NCBI GenBank assembly: GCA_951640165.1
Contig: OX621254.1
Coordinates: 25,456,001 to 25,520,000, forward strand
Reading direction: 5' to 3'
Length of the DNA stretch: 64,000 nucleotides
DNA from: Pseudoips prasinana
Lineage: Eukaryota; Arthropoda; Insecta; Lepidoptera; Nolidae
Numbering within the stretch: the stretch's first letter is position 1; every line of letters begins with the position of its first letter. Both the position numbers and the translations under genes were made by a program. Below the pieces are notes generated by a model. That model had not been told where the DNA came from. It was given only the letters and a program-made list of their open reading frames with translations, and did no database searches. This document shows, one piece after another, positions 42,548-53,694 of the stretch.

Positions 42548-43057
42548 AATAATAAATAAAAATGCCTTATATTTCTTGCAAGTATGTTACAGAATTAAGA
42601 AAGTATGAAGTATATAATAAATAGACTTAGGTAAATTCGGTTACTAAAAAACTAACAAAAAATCTTATGCAATAACCTTTCCTTAGACGAAGGTGAAGGC
42701 CTCCTGTTAAGTATTCCAGTGGTCTCTATCTTGAGCTAGTTGCGGCCAGCAGGGGCCTGCTATTTTTGTTATCTCGTCTGCCCCATCTTGTGTGTGGTCT
42801 GCCTTTGAGACGCTTGCCGTATGGACCCTTCCACTTTGTAACCCTGGTAGTTCACCTCTCGTCCTATAGCCTCGCTATGTGCCCGCTAACTTCCATCTAA
42901 GTCTTAGCGTAGCTTAGAGCATCTTCGACTTAGGTCGAGGGTCATATATATTCTGTTAACAAACATTTTCAGTAACAGCCCCGTGCCTCAAAGAGCACGT
43001 GAAACCGTCAGTCCTATATCTGACTTCTTTTTGAGCGTCGGCTAGCCCATCCAATCG

Positions 43058-43320
43058 GATCTGGAGAGTAAGGCAATAGTGTGCTACCGCACACCTTTAG
43101 GAGGCTAGCGACACGACAAAAAAGAGGTCAGGTGCATGACCGACGGCTTTACGTGCTCTCTAAGGCGTGCGAGTGTAATACCGTCAATTCTCAGAATTCG
43201 GGCTGATACTGAGAAATTTTCCTAAGAGATAAAATCGAAAATCACTTTTTGGCCCGGTACGGTAATTAAACCCAGGTCCTCATTAACTGCGGTCGAACTC
43301 GCTACCACTAAACCAACAAG
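43058..43320 (-). mobile_element. SINE family C, mirror copy
   Basis: Inverted duplicate of 38738-39000. Confidence 0.65.
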
Positions 43321-43623
43321 GAATATCGTAGTATATTGACCCCTTAACCCTGATCTGTGAACCTTTGCCTGTAGTCCATATCAGGGATCACACCGTCTTT
43401 GTCAGATTCCGTCTTATCACTTCAGCGGCACCTTGACTTGAACATATTGGATTGGCTATAAATTCGCTGTATGTATTTTTTTGGATCGCAAGTCAAGTTT
43501 CTATTGATGGATTTAACAATAATAAGAACAAAGTAAAATATATAAGATTCGTGTATATTCTTCGACAAGATAGAAAAGCACGATTATTTTTTCTGTGTCT
43601 GAGTGGAATTTTCCTGTAATATG

Positions 43624-44318
43624 TACAGTCGCCAGCATATCCAGCTACCTACCGCAATCTGTCAAATTTATTTTATAGATTTTCAACTTTATCACAAAAG
43701 CCTAATGGTGACCTAATGGTTCACTTTCAATTGGGGTTTGAGAGATTGAGGGAGATTGAGGGTTGGATCTCATATCGAGTCGCCTGAGTTTGAGTTAAGT
43801 GTGTATATGGGGGGGTTAAGGGGGTTCCTACTAAGTGATAAAACGCATTTATTTCTGCCGGAGACGCGCCAATTGTTTTAAATTAATTTTTCAAAATCGT
43901 AAGACTCCATACAAATGCATAAAACAGAACGCAATTTTGAACATTTCGTACCGATTTCGATACCTACAGCGTTGTAAAACAGTGTTAAAACATTGCTTTC
44001 GTGCTTAGAAGTTATATTTTGTTTTTATATAATTATCCCAAAAATACCCAAGACTGAATTGTAAATAATATGTATCATAATATTTTTGCCAAACTGCACT
44101 TTTATGTAATAATTTGGGTTAGGTTAGGTTAGAACGGTGACCATTTTGGCGCTAGAAAAAAATTAACCATGGATATCTCCATAACCATGGGGTTCCGCGG
44201 GTTGGGGATGGTACAGGAGGGTAGCCCCCTCCCCCCTCCATCCCTCCCCCCTGAATTTACGTACGTTTGAAGGCGACTTGATTTGAGATATTAACCGGGA
44301 TTGATGTGCTGGCGTCTA
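43624..44318. mobile_element. Family G MITE with inner element, mirror copy
   Basis: Inverted duplicate of 37740-38434, including the C-rich run and GGTTAGGTTAGGTTAG. Confidence 0.6.
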
Positions 44319-45306
44319 TACATATGTATTTACAGATATAGAAGTATGTTTATCAGTTGTCTGGTTACCATTGTACTCTAATCTTTATAAATAGTTTGGG
44401 TTTAATTGGCAATGTCTTTGTTTTCCGAAGATATTTTTTATTATTACTATTGTCGACTGCATAATTTTTATTTAAAATACAATTTAAAAAGTCAAAGTTG
44501 GCTCGAACCCCATGTATGTGTTGCTTAAGTAAAACTAAGCTGTTTGAGAGTCCTCTGCATGAATCACAGCCAATTGTTCAGTATCTTCAGTTCATAATGT
44601 AATACCATATTAAAAATACTAGCGTAAGAATTCCCTACATTTTATGTAATAAAACAGAGCATACGGACGCACTAATTCAACAATCTAGTAACTTTAATAT
44701 TGTATCGGACTATATTTATGTACCGCAATATGAGCTTGACAAGTACAAGCGTATGTTAATGCCCAAGCGCTGATTAATTTCATTTATTCATTTCATTAGT
44801 ACTAGGTACAATTTTCAATTTTATTTTCTGATTGATCGTTTTGGCTGTAGTCCATGCCAATATTGGCACTAGTGAGTCCCATTACTTTCATTCTATCATT
44901 TAAATCAAGCTCCAACTATCAACAACACAAATTGTAAGAAGTAAATAAATATTTTGGGTTAACTAACACACTTCCTTCTGATCCCAAATCTGTCTGGTTG
45001 CCATAGTACATCTGATAAACATTCTTATATATTTCTAAAAACATACATATTATAGACAAGCCATGCCCCGCTGTTTCACCCGCGTTAAAGTAGTTTTCGC
45101 ATAAAAGTGTAACAAACATACATCTATACCATACATCATAAACTTTCGCATTTATAATATTAGTAGGATGTGTAGGTACTTACTAATATTATAAATGCGA
45201 AAGCGCTAGCGGTTTTGGAATTACACGTCGCCAGAATAGCTCGCATATGGTAGATTTTTTCCTACTTCCTTGACACCTATCGTCATATTTTAGACAATTC
45301 ACATAA

Positions 45307-45627
45307 TCTATACATATAATAAAATCGTAGGAAAGTCAAAACTGTACATTGAATATTTTTTAAAAAGCATACTTGGGGCGTGATCTACACTCGATATCGG
45401 AGCCAGGAATATAGTTTTTAGAATTTTTGTCTGTGTGTCTGTTTGTCTGTATGTATGTCCGGGCTAAACTCAAAAAGTACTGCATGGATTTGCTTCAAAT
45501 TTTGCATAAATATTACTAAGAGGTCGGCTCAACATATAGGCTACATATTATCACGCTATCACCTACGGGGGAGGAGCTGTGATAATTTATAAAATTTAAC
45601 GCGGGTAAAACCGCGGGGCACATCTAG
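45307..45627 (+). mobile_element. Complete Helitron (family D) at the right palindrome border
   Basis: TCTATACATATAATAAAATC start and CGCGGGTAAAACCGCGGGGC hairpin, CATCTAG-T end. All but the last 87 bases belong to the palindrome. Confidence 0.8.
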
Positions 45628-45780
45628 TATCTTTATAAATTGTAGCCTATGTGTTATTCTGATGTATAAGCTATATTATTGCAAAGTTTCTTTAAAATCC
45701 ATCAGTAGATTTTACGTGAAAGAGTAACAAACATCCATCCATCCTTACTTACAAACTTTCACGTTTATAATATTAGTAGG
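45624..45780 (-). mobile_element. Helitron (family E), 3' end worn
   Basis: Reverse of the family E body (TAGCCTATGTGTTATTCTGA, ACGTTTATAATATTAGTAGG). It shares its CTAG with the neighbouring family D Helitron; the hairpin is missing. Confidence 0.55.
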
Positions 45781-45859
45781 GTAATAGTAATTATGATCAA
45801 ATATTTAACGTGTTTTGCTTGTTTGGCAGTTCTTAAAAAATTACAAACTATCACAATGA

Positions 45860-46080
45860 GTGCATACATAGGCTCACGCCTGTTTCCCAGAAGGGCAGGC
45901 AGAGACTACGGACTACTCCATTCGCCACGATCTTTATTTTTAGAAAGAATAACCGAAAAAAGATTGTCAAGAGAAGTATACCGTGAGTGGATTCTCTGAC
46001 CAAATCGGAGACGTTCTCAAAAACGCCCAGGTCAGAAGTACCCTAAACCGGCGAGCATGTATAAAGAATATAATGACATT
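45860..46080. pseudogene. Rearranged LINE fragment
   Basis: 45868-45935 matches, inverted, the end of the LINE at 19640-19705 (GCCTGTTTCCCAGAAGGGC). 45946-46078 matches the same LINE in direct orientation (GATTCTCTGACCAAATCGG, TAAACCGGCGAGCATGTAT) with an internal deletion. Confidence 0.6.
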
Positions 46081-46085
46081 CATCA

Positions 46086-46490
46086 TCATATTTAAGAGCT
46101 ATGCTCTTGTCGGTGGAGCTTCTTCCAATCGTCTCGGCTTTCGGCGAGCGCTTTGACTTCTTGATACGGCATTACATTTATCTTTTCCTTTATCTGATCC
46201 ATATAGGTCCTTCTTGGTCTTCCTCGTCCTCTCCTTGTCTCTATTTTGCCTTCAATAATATTCCTCATAATGGTGTCATGTCGTATCAAGTGCCCTTACA
46301 TCTTTCCTCTTCTGTTTTCTATGGTTCATATTAATGCACCTCTTCTCATCTACCATTCGTAATACTTCCACATTTGTTTTCTTTCCGTCCAAATAATCTT
46401 CATCATTCTTCGCCTGCACCACATTTCAAATGCCTCTTATCTCTGTCTATCCCGTCTTCTCAGTGTCCATTGTCCATGTCTCAGTGAGAC
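46086..46490 (-). pseudogene. RTE/CR1-like LINE C-terminal fragment
   Basis: Minus frame: [50 protein letters not shown] and KALAESRDDWKKL, with three stops in the first half. It is a typical degenerate end of an endonuclease-RT LINE, from a different family than the RTE at 8949. Confidence 0.6.
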
Positions 46491-46917
46491 TCAGTGAGAC
46501 ATAATGACACTAAACGAGCCAAAAGAGGTGTGGATAATTATTTGTTTATAAAAATAGCCGGAAATTAAAAAGAGCATAAAGATACTCTTCAACAAAACGG
46601 GTGGTTACTACTAGTGTTTGAAAGATGCAGAAAACCTCTGTTATCACATAAATATTTCAATAAATGCCACCTTTAGCAACATCTGCTTTATTATTTTAGT
46701 TTTAACGGTGGCACACAATGAAATGACACTGAGGAATCAGGAACCAGCAAGGGAATCGTTTCGACTGTCTTGCATCCCGTATCTAATGAATTTAATCAGA
46801 GAGCAGCAAAGAGGATTTAGGGAAAAGTAGTTTCACTTTGCTCCGGAGCAAAGTGGAAGAAATAATTATATATTAAGGTTACAGCCTCATAAAACAAGTG
46901 AATTGCAGCTAGTAACA
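46491..46917. other. No recognisable feature
   Basis: AT-rich; the 70-residue frame at 46618 has no motif. Confidence 0.4.
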
Positions 46918-47115
46918 ATGGAAATAGGTTCTCGAGTGGCGACCACGAACCGGAAGACGCAGCGTGGGCAGGCCCCCTACAAGATGGACCGATGATCTTG
47001 TGCGGGTCGCTGGAAATCGCTGGATGCGGATAGCGCAAGACCGGCAATTGTGGAGATCTTTGGGGGAGGCCTTTGTCCAGCAGTGGACGTCTTTCGGCTG
47101 ATATGATGATGATGA
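46918..47115 (+). mobile_element. RTE LINE 3' fragment
   Basis: Nearly identical to 11928-12119 (TTCTCGAGTGGCGACCACGA to GGCTGATATGATGATGATGA). 5'-truncated copy of the same RTE family. Confidence 0.85.
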
Positions 47116-47173
47116 CAAGGGAAATAAGGGTATATTTTAAAGGTCCTATCAAGTGAACTGTAATTATACTAAA

Positions 47174-47333
47174 CTAGCTGTGCCCCTAAACTTTTTAATG
47201 GTAGCCTATGTGTTATTCGGATATATAAGCTATATTACTACAAAGTTTCATCAAAATCCATACAGTAGTTTTGGCGTGAAAGGGTTAAAAACATACACAC
47301 TCTTAAACTTTCACCTTTATAATATTAGTGTGA
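47174..47333 (-). mobile_element. Helitron (family E)
   Basis: CTAG at 47174, the reverse of TCACACTAATATTATAAAGG at 47333. The hairpin is reduced. Confidence 0.65.
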
Positions 47334-47674
47334 TTTTAATAGTAATCATGGCAAAAGTTGCGGTTGTTCCTGGTTGCTAGTAGATCTGTACAATGATCTA
47401 GTCTAGATATTTGTTTAAACCTACTTAACATGAAAATGTCACATTAATTACTGCTTTTTATTGTTACGAGACCGGAAATATTATATTTGACATCGTACTA
47501 ACTATGCCAGAACTGTCAGAATTCTACATTACTCATGATTACAGAAAATAATACAGACGTCACCACAAGTGCCCCAAACATTAATAATAATCGCCAGAAA
47601 ACTAAGAACTTGGCACGTTTTAGTCATTGTGTAAATACCTATGTATTACAATGGCTGCAATGGCTACGTCGTTT

Positions 47675-47817
47675 TTAGGATTCCGTACCGAGAGGGTAAA
47701 ACGGGACCCTATTACTAAGACTTCGCTGTCTGTCTGTCTGTCACATGAACCGTGATAGTTAGACAGTTGAAATTTTCACAGATGACGTATTTTTGTTGGC
47801 GCTATAACAACAAATAA
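47675..47817 (+). mobile_element. Common lepidopteran repeat, left part
   Basis: TTTTTAGGATTCCGTACCGA, AAAACGGGACCCTATTACTA, TGTCTGTCTGTCACATGAAC and GGCGCTATAACAACAAATA. The mariner splits it; the rest is at 49104-49245. Confidence 0.65.
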
Positions 47818-47819
47818 TA

Positions 47820-49101
47820 GGTCTTTACCTATGAAATTGCCGTTTTGTATGAAAAAATTTAAACGAATTTTTTTCATGATTTTTTTTATTTGTATTAATC
47901 GAAGTAATCACCCATGCAATCAATGCATCTTTGCCATCGCAGTGGCAGTTTATTGATGCCCTTCTTAAAGAAATCAGCTGGACGGGAGGCAACAAATTCT
48001 TCAAAGGCATTTTGTACTGCCTCTCGGGTATTGAATTTTTTTCCCGCCAAGAAGTTATCCAAATTCTGGAAAAAGTAGTAGTCTGTAGGCGCAAGGTCTG
48101 GTGAGTAGGGCGGATGACGGAGAGCTTCCAACCCCAGTTCTTGCAACTTGGAGACCGTCTGCTGTGCAGTATGAGGTCGCGCGTTGTCGTGCAGGAGCAG
48201 CGGAGACGAGCGATTGACCAATGCTGGTTGGAGATGCGCCAGCTTCTCCATCATTGTGCTCAGTTCTTCACAGTACACATCTGCAGTAATGCTCACCCCG
48301 TTTGGTAAGAAGCTGTGATGAATCACACCGGCGCTAGACCACCAAACAGTGACCATCACTTTTCTAGGGGTAAGTTTTCGTTTAGGGCATTGTTTAGGTG
48401 CTGAACCAGGATCCAACCAACTTGCTGAGCGCTTGCGGTTATCAAACAGAATCCATTTTTCATCGCAGGTAACAATGCGGTTCAAAATTCCTTCATTTGT
48501 GTGTCTGTTGAGCAGTGCAAGGCACGTCTCGACGCGTACTTCGCGCTGGCGATCATTGAGTTCGTGGGGCACCCATTTGTCAAGCTTTTTTACCTTGCCA
48601 ATTTGACGCAAATGGACCAATATTGTTTTGACGCTAACGTCGAAAGCTGCTGCTAATTCAGCCGTAGATTGTGTATCATCAGCTTCCACAACCGCCTTTA
48701 ATTCGTCATTGTCGACCAAAGTCTTCGGACGACCGCGAGGTTCATTTTTCAGATCGAAATTTCCAGAACGGAAGCGAGCAAACCAATAACAGGTGGTGCG
48801 TTGGTTTGTAGTGTTAGCTCCGTAAACGTCGTTGATGTTGCGTGCCGCTTGTGCCGCGTTGCTGCCACGACGGTACTCATATTCCATAATTACTCGAATT
48901 TTTAACGTATCCATGATGACGAAAAAGATTGAAATGCGATGAAAATGTAACACTAATCAATAAAGAAATGACTACTTTTGGAAAAAAGAATCCATGTTTT
49001 TAAAATAAAATTAATTTGAAATTAGAATTCTTAGCCAAACAAAAATTATTTTGATTTGAAATGGCCAGTACTGCAGAACGGCAATTTCATAGGTAAAGAC
49101 C
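47820..49101 (-). mobile_element. Intact mariner element, cecropia type
   Basis: TIRs of about 28 bp begin GGTCTTTACCTATGAAATTG at both ends with a TA duplication (47818-47819, 49102-49103). The 1282-bp length and one uninterrupted transposase frame are normal for mariner. It has inserted in a common lepidopteran repeat. Confidence 0.9.
47895..48914 (-). CDS. Mariner transposase (D,D34D), intact
   Basis: Cut-and-paste transposase that binds the TIRs and integrates at TA. I chose the Met at 48914 (MDTLKIRVIMEYEYRRG), giving 339 residues, the usual length; an in-frame ATG 13 codons upstream (48953) is less likely. Residues 1-55 and 68-105 are the paired helix-turn-helix motifs, with GRPKT at 61-65 between them. 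WVPHELND is at 114-121. The catalytic triad is complete: D151 (TCDEKWIL), D243 (LHDNARPHT) and D278 (YSPDLAPTDYY), with 34 residues between the last two. The sequence resembles the Hsmar1/cecropia subfamily throughout. No stop or frameshift, so the protein may be active. Confidence 0.92.
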   Translation of the reverse strand: MDTLKIRVIMEYEYRRGSNAAQAARNINDVYGANTTNQRTTCYWFARFRSGNFDLKNEPRGRPKTLVDNDELKAVVEADDTQSTAELAAAFDVSVKTILVHLRQIGKVKKLDKWVPHELNDRQREVRVETCLALLNRHTNEGILNRIVTCDEKWILFDNRKRSASWLDPGSAPKQCPKRKLTPRKVMVTVWWSSAGVIHHSFLPNGVSITADVYCEELSTMMEKLAHLQPALVNRSSPLLLHDNARPHTAQQTVSKLQELGLEALRHPPYSPDLAPTDYYFFQNLDNFLAGKKFNTREAVQNAFEEFVASRPADFFKKGINKLPLRWQRCIDCMGDYFD

Positions 49102-49103
49102 TA

Positions 49104-49245
49104 ATACTAAAAATAAAACCAAATAAATAATATATTTAATGGGGCTCCCATACAACAAAGGTAATTTTTTTTGCTCGTTTTTATGGATAATGGTACGGAA
49201 CCCTTAATGTGCGAGTCCGACTCGCACTTGGCCGGTTTTTCAGTT
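49104..49245 (+). mobile_element. Common lepidopteran repeat, right part
   Basis: GGGGCTCCCATACAACAAAG, AATGGTACGGAACCCTTAAT, GCGAGTCCGACTCGCACTTG and GGCCGGTTTTT end. Continuation of 47675-47817. Confidence 0.7.
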
Positions 49246-49249
49246 GTAC

Positions 49250-49690
49250 TTCACAAAATTTCCTGTACTTTAACTGTAGGACTATTGTCAGATTTGAAAA
49301 TAGAATGTTTTAACTGTCAGTGACGTGAAATAGAGACATTTTATGTACAGACCAACTGCCAACTAGAGGTGACAGCGTAAGATTTTGGGTTAATGGGATT
49401 TAGCTTTTAAGTACCAACAGTTAACGGGTAGGAAGTGTTGTTAAATATAACTGTCAACAGGTTTTTCTTTTCCACTGAAATATCTGTTGAAAAACAAAAG
49501 ACGAATGACTTGAGGAAATTCCATGACGCCTTCGAACAAGGTCGTAGTAGTGAAGATAAATTTTAAAATGCCGTCATCACCTATCTTAGTGTCTTGCACA
49601 AGTGGAGTAATAATATATTTGATGTCAACTTTGGAGACAGTTGTGTGTATTCAACAAAAATATTGAATTTTAGGAGAAATATACACATGT
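49250..49690. other. No recognisable feature
   Basis: AT-rich, no coding frame. Confidence 0.45.
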
Positions 49691-49691
49691 T

Positions 49692-49972
49692 TTTAAGAGG
49701 GGTAGGGCACAGCGTTCATTTGCTCAAAGAGCAGCCCGACGTGGGAAGTACCTTACAGAAGACATTCTTTAATAACTTTAATGTTGTGTTTCTACGTGTG
49801 ATTAAGGTCGCCAGAACTCATTGGGGTGGGGGGAAGGGTCAGCAACACTTGTTTGTTGACTCTTAAAGGCCGGCAATGCACCCGTGACACCTCTGGTGCT
49901 GCGAGTGTACATGGGCGGCGGTGATCACCATCAGGTACACTTGCTCGTTTATCGCCCTATGCCAAAAAAAAT
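49692..49972 (+). mobile_element. Lepidopteran retroelement 3' end, family J
   Basis: Same order of blocks as 15721-15940 (GTAGGGCACAGCGTTCATTT, ACAGAAGACATTCTTTAATA, CTTAAAGGCCGGCAATGCAC, GGGCGGCGGTGATCACCATC) with an A-rich end. Confidence 0.65.
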
Positions 49973-50102
49973 GTTCCTTAAATTATATCTGGAGTTCGAT
50001 CCCCACCCAGGAGAAATCTTTGTATGATAAGCACGATATTGTTGTCTGGATATAATTTGTCTGTAATATGTATATATACAAATTACATATCTTTCTATAT
50101 GT

Positions 50103-50255
50103 CCTACAAGATGGACCGATGATCTTGTGCGGGTCGCTGGAAACCACAGCGGTTTCCAGCGGCCCGCATGCGAATAGCGCAAGACGGGCAATCGTGGAGA
50201 TCTTTGGGGAAGCCTTTGTCCAGCAGTGGACGTTTTTCGGATGATATGATGATGG
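50103..50255 (+). mobile_element. RTE LINE 3' fragment
   Basis: CTACAAGATGGACCGATGAT to GATGATATGATGATGG, with a short inverted duplication (GCTGGAAACCACAGCGGTTT) inside. Confidence 0.75.
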
Positions 50256-50259
50256 TTAT

Positions 50260-50595
50260 GTATATTTAGAAATATATAAATATTTTAATCAGTACTGATG
50301 ATGAGATGAAAATGTGTTACTTGCCCAAAGATATTATTAATTTAACAAAGACTCACATGTTAGAAAATTAAAATGATAAAGAGGCGCTAATAGCCAGTTG
50401 CCCTGATTGGTGTATAAGTATAATATTACGGCGGATAATATTACCAAAACTTTGCTGTATTTAATAAATAAATAATAATATAATAAGAAATAATAAATCC
50501 ATTTGTTTTAGGTAAGTTACACCCATCACAACACAATAATAAATAAAATAAAATGTATAAATTAGAGATAATAATTAAATCATACATTAAGCCGT
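50260..50595. other. No recognisable feature
   Basis: AT-rich, with TAATAA-type low complexity. Confidence 0.45.
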
Positions 50596-50700
50596 TGGCC
50601 GTGTGTTATTTGTCCCAAGATGTGCTAATATTTAATTTATTATTTTTTGTTAATAATAAATTAAATATTAGCACATCTTGGGACAAATAACACACGGCCA
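50596..50700. repeat. Perfect 47-bp inverted repeat
   Basis: 50596-50642 is the exact reverse complement of 50654-50700 (outer TGGCCGTGTGTTATTTGTCC), with an 11-base loop. The right arm continues as a SINE B tail, so the left arm looks like a back-copied duplicate of it. Confidence 0.9.
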
Positions 50701-50790
50701 TCTGAACCCAAACTACAAGATCTGTACCTACTATGGCAACCAGACAACTGATAAACATACTTATATATTTCTAAATACATACATATTATG
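50690..50790 (-). mobile_element. SINE B tail fragment
   Basis: GGCCATCTGAACCCAAACTA, CTATGGCAACCAGACAACTG and ATAAACATACTTATATATTT. Confidence 0.55.
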
Positions 50791-50831
50791 ATAATAGTAA
50801 AAATTATCAAATACTTTTTGTATTTTGCTTG

Positions 50832-50919
50832 TTTGACAGTTCTTACCAAATGACAAATTATAATGATAGGTAATAACCTATCATTATACAAAATTTGTCA
50901 TTTGGTAAGAACTGTCAAA
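50832..50919. repeat. Hairpin, 28-bp arms with a nested stem
   Basis: TTTGACAGTTCTTACCAAAT (50832 onward) pairs perfectly over 28 bp with 50892-50919. Inside, TAATGATAGGT pairs with ACCTATCATTA. Confidence 0.85.
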
Positions 50920-50924
50920 ATAAG

Positions 50925-51238
50925 AACTGTAAAATTCAACTGTTAAATATTCCGTTCAGTAGTTTAACGGGAATTTGTTGTAATTTAAAATGATCACCTC
51001 TAGCGTGAAGAGTTGGCCACGTAACTGACAGATTCTCTAAACGTTCTTCATTAGGTACTTTGAATGATTAAAATACGTCGTTTGAGTGATAAATCTTTTT
51101 CTTTATGTGATTACGAGGGCATTAACTAAATATTTTATTTGTTTTCAATTAGAAATCGTCAAGTAAACCGTTGGGATAGGTAATAAAAACTAATAGGCGG
51201 TGATTCAAGATCGAAGGTCTTATCTATTTTGGCTGACG
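50925..51238. other. No recognisable feature
   Basis: AT-rich, no coding frame. Confidence 0.45.
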
Positions 51239-51239
51239 A

Positions 51240-51475
51240 TAAGTTCAATGTGTATATTATAACTTTGACGCTTTGACAATAACTTAATACAAGCTAGCTA
51301 AATATCATTGCTATTATAAAATAAATTTTATAATTGTTTTCATACAATCCGTGTACCTAAATATCTATGTTACTAGAAATAATAATGTATACAACTATAT
51401 TACTACAAACATGTCCTGACTATTTACAAGCACTTTTTTAAAGTCTACGTGGATAAGAACCTTTTTTTTTATTCT
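51240..51475 (+). mobile_element. LINE 3' tail, family H
   Basis: Sense orientation: ACTTAATACAAGCTAGCTAA, ACTACAAACATGTCCTGACT and TTAAAGTCTACGTGGATAAG, then AACC and poly-T/A sequence. Confidence 0.65.
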
Positions 51476-51479
51476 CAGC

Positions 51480-52145
51480 ACAGTCATTCTACTGAAACAT
51501 TGTAAAGTCTATTTTTAAACAACTTCAACGAACAAGTTTACGAGCCACCATTCAAATTATAAAAGCTATGATTTATGAAGTATTCTTAAAATGTATAATT
51601 TAAAGCGCCATCTGTTGGAATTGTCCGATCTATTAATTGGCATTCCAGCCGTTATTAGCCGTGTAGGTTTCGTTAAGATGGCGTTAAAAGCGTCTTAAGA
51701 GCGTTAAGAAAATATCGAATGGAATGTATAAATTCGAGTCTGAGAACCACGGTGCGATGGCGGAGCGCTTAACGCACACGGGGCCGGATACCGGTCAATA
51801 AATTCCTCAAAATCATCGGGACCTAAGGTGCCCAAAAGGTTTGGCCACATTGCCACGCTCTACGGCAATGATGATGCTTCTAGTCACGGAAAGCGTCCAT
51901 CAAGCGCTTTTTCGTGTTTCACTTGTTGGTCTAGCAGTCAAATATTCTACAACAGTCTTAAAGGCCCAAAAGTGCTATTTAGATCATTAGGAAAGAAACT
52001 ATTCTCAGGTAAAGCCCGGACTGAGAAAGACGGCGGTGATACACCCCCGTGAATTGGAGAATATCTAAAGCTTCCAGTCCATCATCTGATCTATTTGCGG
52101 TTCTGACCGTTTTTTATAAAATTGGACCAGTAGGATAACAAATTC
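51480..52145. other. Degenerate SINE C relic, otherwise nothing
   Basis: About 51916-52070 keeps worn family C blocks (TTGTTGGTCTAGCAGTC, CAAAAGTGCTATTTAG, GGTGATACACCCCCGTG). The 74-residue frame at 51828 falls on it and is not a gene. Confidence 0.4.
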
Positions 52146-52149
52146 CTAT

Positions 52150-52385
52150 TACATACATCATCATCATATCACCATCATATCAGGTGTAAAACATCCACTG
52201 CTAATCAAAGGCCTCCCCCAAGGATCTCCACTACTACTCGTGTAAGATCGTCAGTCCATCTAATGGGAGGCCTGTCCACTGTGCCTTTTCCATTTTTTCG
52301 TCATCTACTTCTTTCTTTCTATAATATCATCATCATCATCATATTGGTCGCAAGACGTCCACTGCTGGACAAAGGCCTTCTTCTT
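52150..52385 (-). mobile_element. RTE LINE 3' fragments
   Basis: Reverse of the RTE end: TCATCATATCACCATCATAT, ATCCACTGCTAATCAAAGGC, CTCCCCCAAGGATCTCCAC and GATCGTCAGTCCATC. A second end (CATCATCATCATATTGGTCG, CGTCCACTGCTGGACAAAGG) follows. Confidence 0.65.
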
Positions 52386-52389
52386 TCTA

Positions 52390-52705
52390 TAACGTAAAGT
52401 TAAAAATAAATAATTTAAATCCTACAATCGCATCGCTTTTATTACTCCAAATCTTAACCAAAACATCGTGCCCTCCATTCCAACTGGCCTTTCATAATGA
52501 GAGGAGCGAATAAGGAAATATTTCCCAGCATCCCTCATCTTATGAAGAAATTCACCCTAATAACATACCCTTTTTGATGCTACTTATGCATTTGTTATAC
52601 CCAAAGGTTTGCTACTTTATACCAAATTGGTTGAGCGTGTTCTATAAACTATATGGTTTAGTGTTTCAAGGCTTCCGCATTGGTGCCACATGAGGTCAGA
52701 CAGGC
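52390..52705. other. No recognisable feature
   Basis: AT-rich, no coding frame. Confidence 0.4.
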
Positions 52706-52711
52706 TGAGTA

Positions 52712-52896
52712 TCACACTAATATTATAAAGGCGAAATATTGTGAGTGTTTGAGTGTGTATGTTTGGTACTTCTTCACGTCTTAACGGCTGGAGCGATTTA
52801 AATAAAATTTGGTATGGAGTTAGCTGACATCCTGGATTAACAGATAGGCTATAATTTATAATTTTTAACGAGGGTAAAACCGTGGGGTATAGCTAG
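52712..52896 (+). mobile_element. Short non-autonomous Helitron (family E)
   Basis: TCACACTAATATTATAAAGG start, ACGAGGGTAAAACCGTGGGG hairpin, GCTAG-T end. The most complete member of the family here. Confidence 0.75.
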
Positions 52897-52907
52897 TTTG
52901 AAATAAA

Positions 52908-53690
52908 ATTCACAATTTGACTGAAGTATACAAGCCTGTGCGCCTTTCCTACGTAGGTATTTTCATACAAATGTCAAAAGATAATCAAGTCTATTAACAT
53001 GTTTCATAGTTACAGGTGCTCTCTCTAACCTTCACATGCTTATAAGTGAAAGGCAATAAAATGTGTACTACAACAAGAGGTTAATAATGCTGAGGATTTG
53101 GACTACGATTCACAATTTGCCTCAAGTATACAAGTCTGTGCACCTTTCCTAGGTATTTCTATAAAAACTTCTCAAGATAATCAGTGCTATTAAAAAATAT
53201 AATAGTAACAGGCGCACTCTCTCATCCTGAGCACTCTTATAAGTGAGAGGCAATAGAGAGTGAACAGCAAAAAGAGATTTTGAAAGCTGAGGATTAGGAT
53301 TTCGATTCACAATTTGCCTCAAGTAAGTATACAATTCTGTGCGCCTTTCCTACGTATTTCGATACAAACATCTAAAGATAATCAGTCCTATTAAATTTTT
53401 TTATGGTTACTAGTGCACTCTCTAATCCTTAACACTCTTATGAGTGAGAGGCAATAGAGAGTGTACAACAAAAAGAGGTTTTTAAAGCTGAGGATTAGGA
53501 TTTCTATTCACAATTTTACTCAAGTGTACAAGTCTGTGCGCCTTTCCTAGGTATTTCAAAACAAACGTCAAAAATAATCAGTTCCTTAAAAATTGTTATG
53601 GTTACAGGTGCACTCTCTAATCCACTCTTATGTGTGAGAAGGAATAAAGAGTGAACAATAAGATGTTATGAAGGCTGGGGATTAGGAATA
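52908..53690 (+). repeat. Tandem repeat, 4 units of about 199 bp
   Basis: Units start near 52908, 53108, 53305 and 53506 with ATTCACAATTTG-like sequence and contain CTGTGCGCCTTTCCTACGTA, GATAATCAGT, GCACTCTCTAATCC, GAGAGGCAATA and GAGGATTAGGAT. Unit spacing is 197-201 bp. Confidence 0.85.
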
Positions 53691-53694
53691 CAAT

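Larger units (their letters stand above)
41055..45540 (-). repeat. Right arm of a 9-kb palindrome
   Basis: Near-identical reverse complement of 36519-41054. All elements listed for the left arm recur inverted. The identity ends inside the Helitron 45307-45627, which is complete on this side. Confidence 0.85.
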
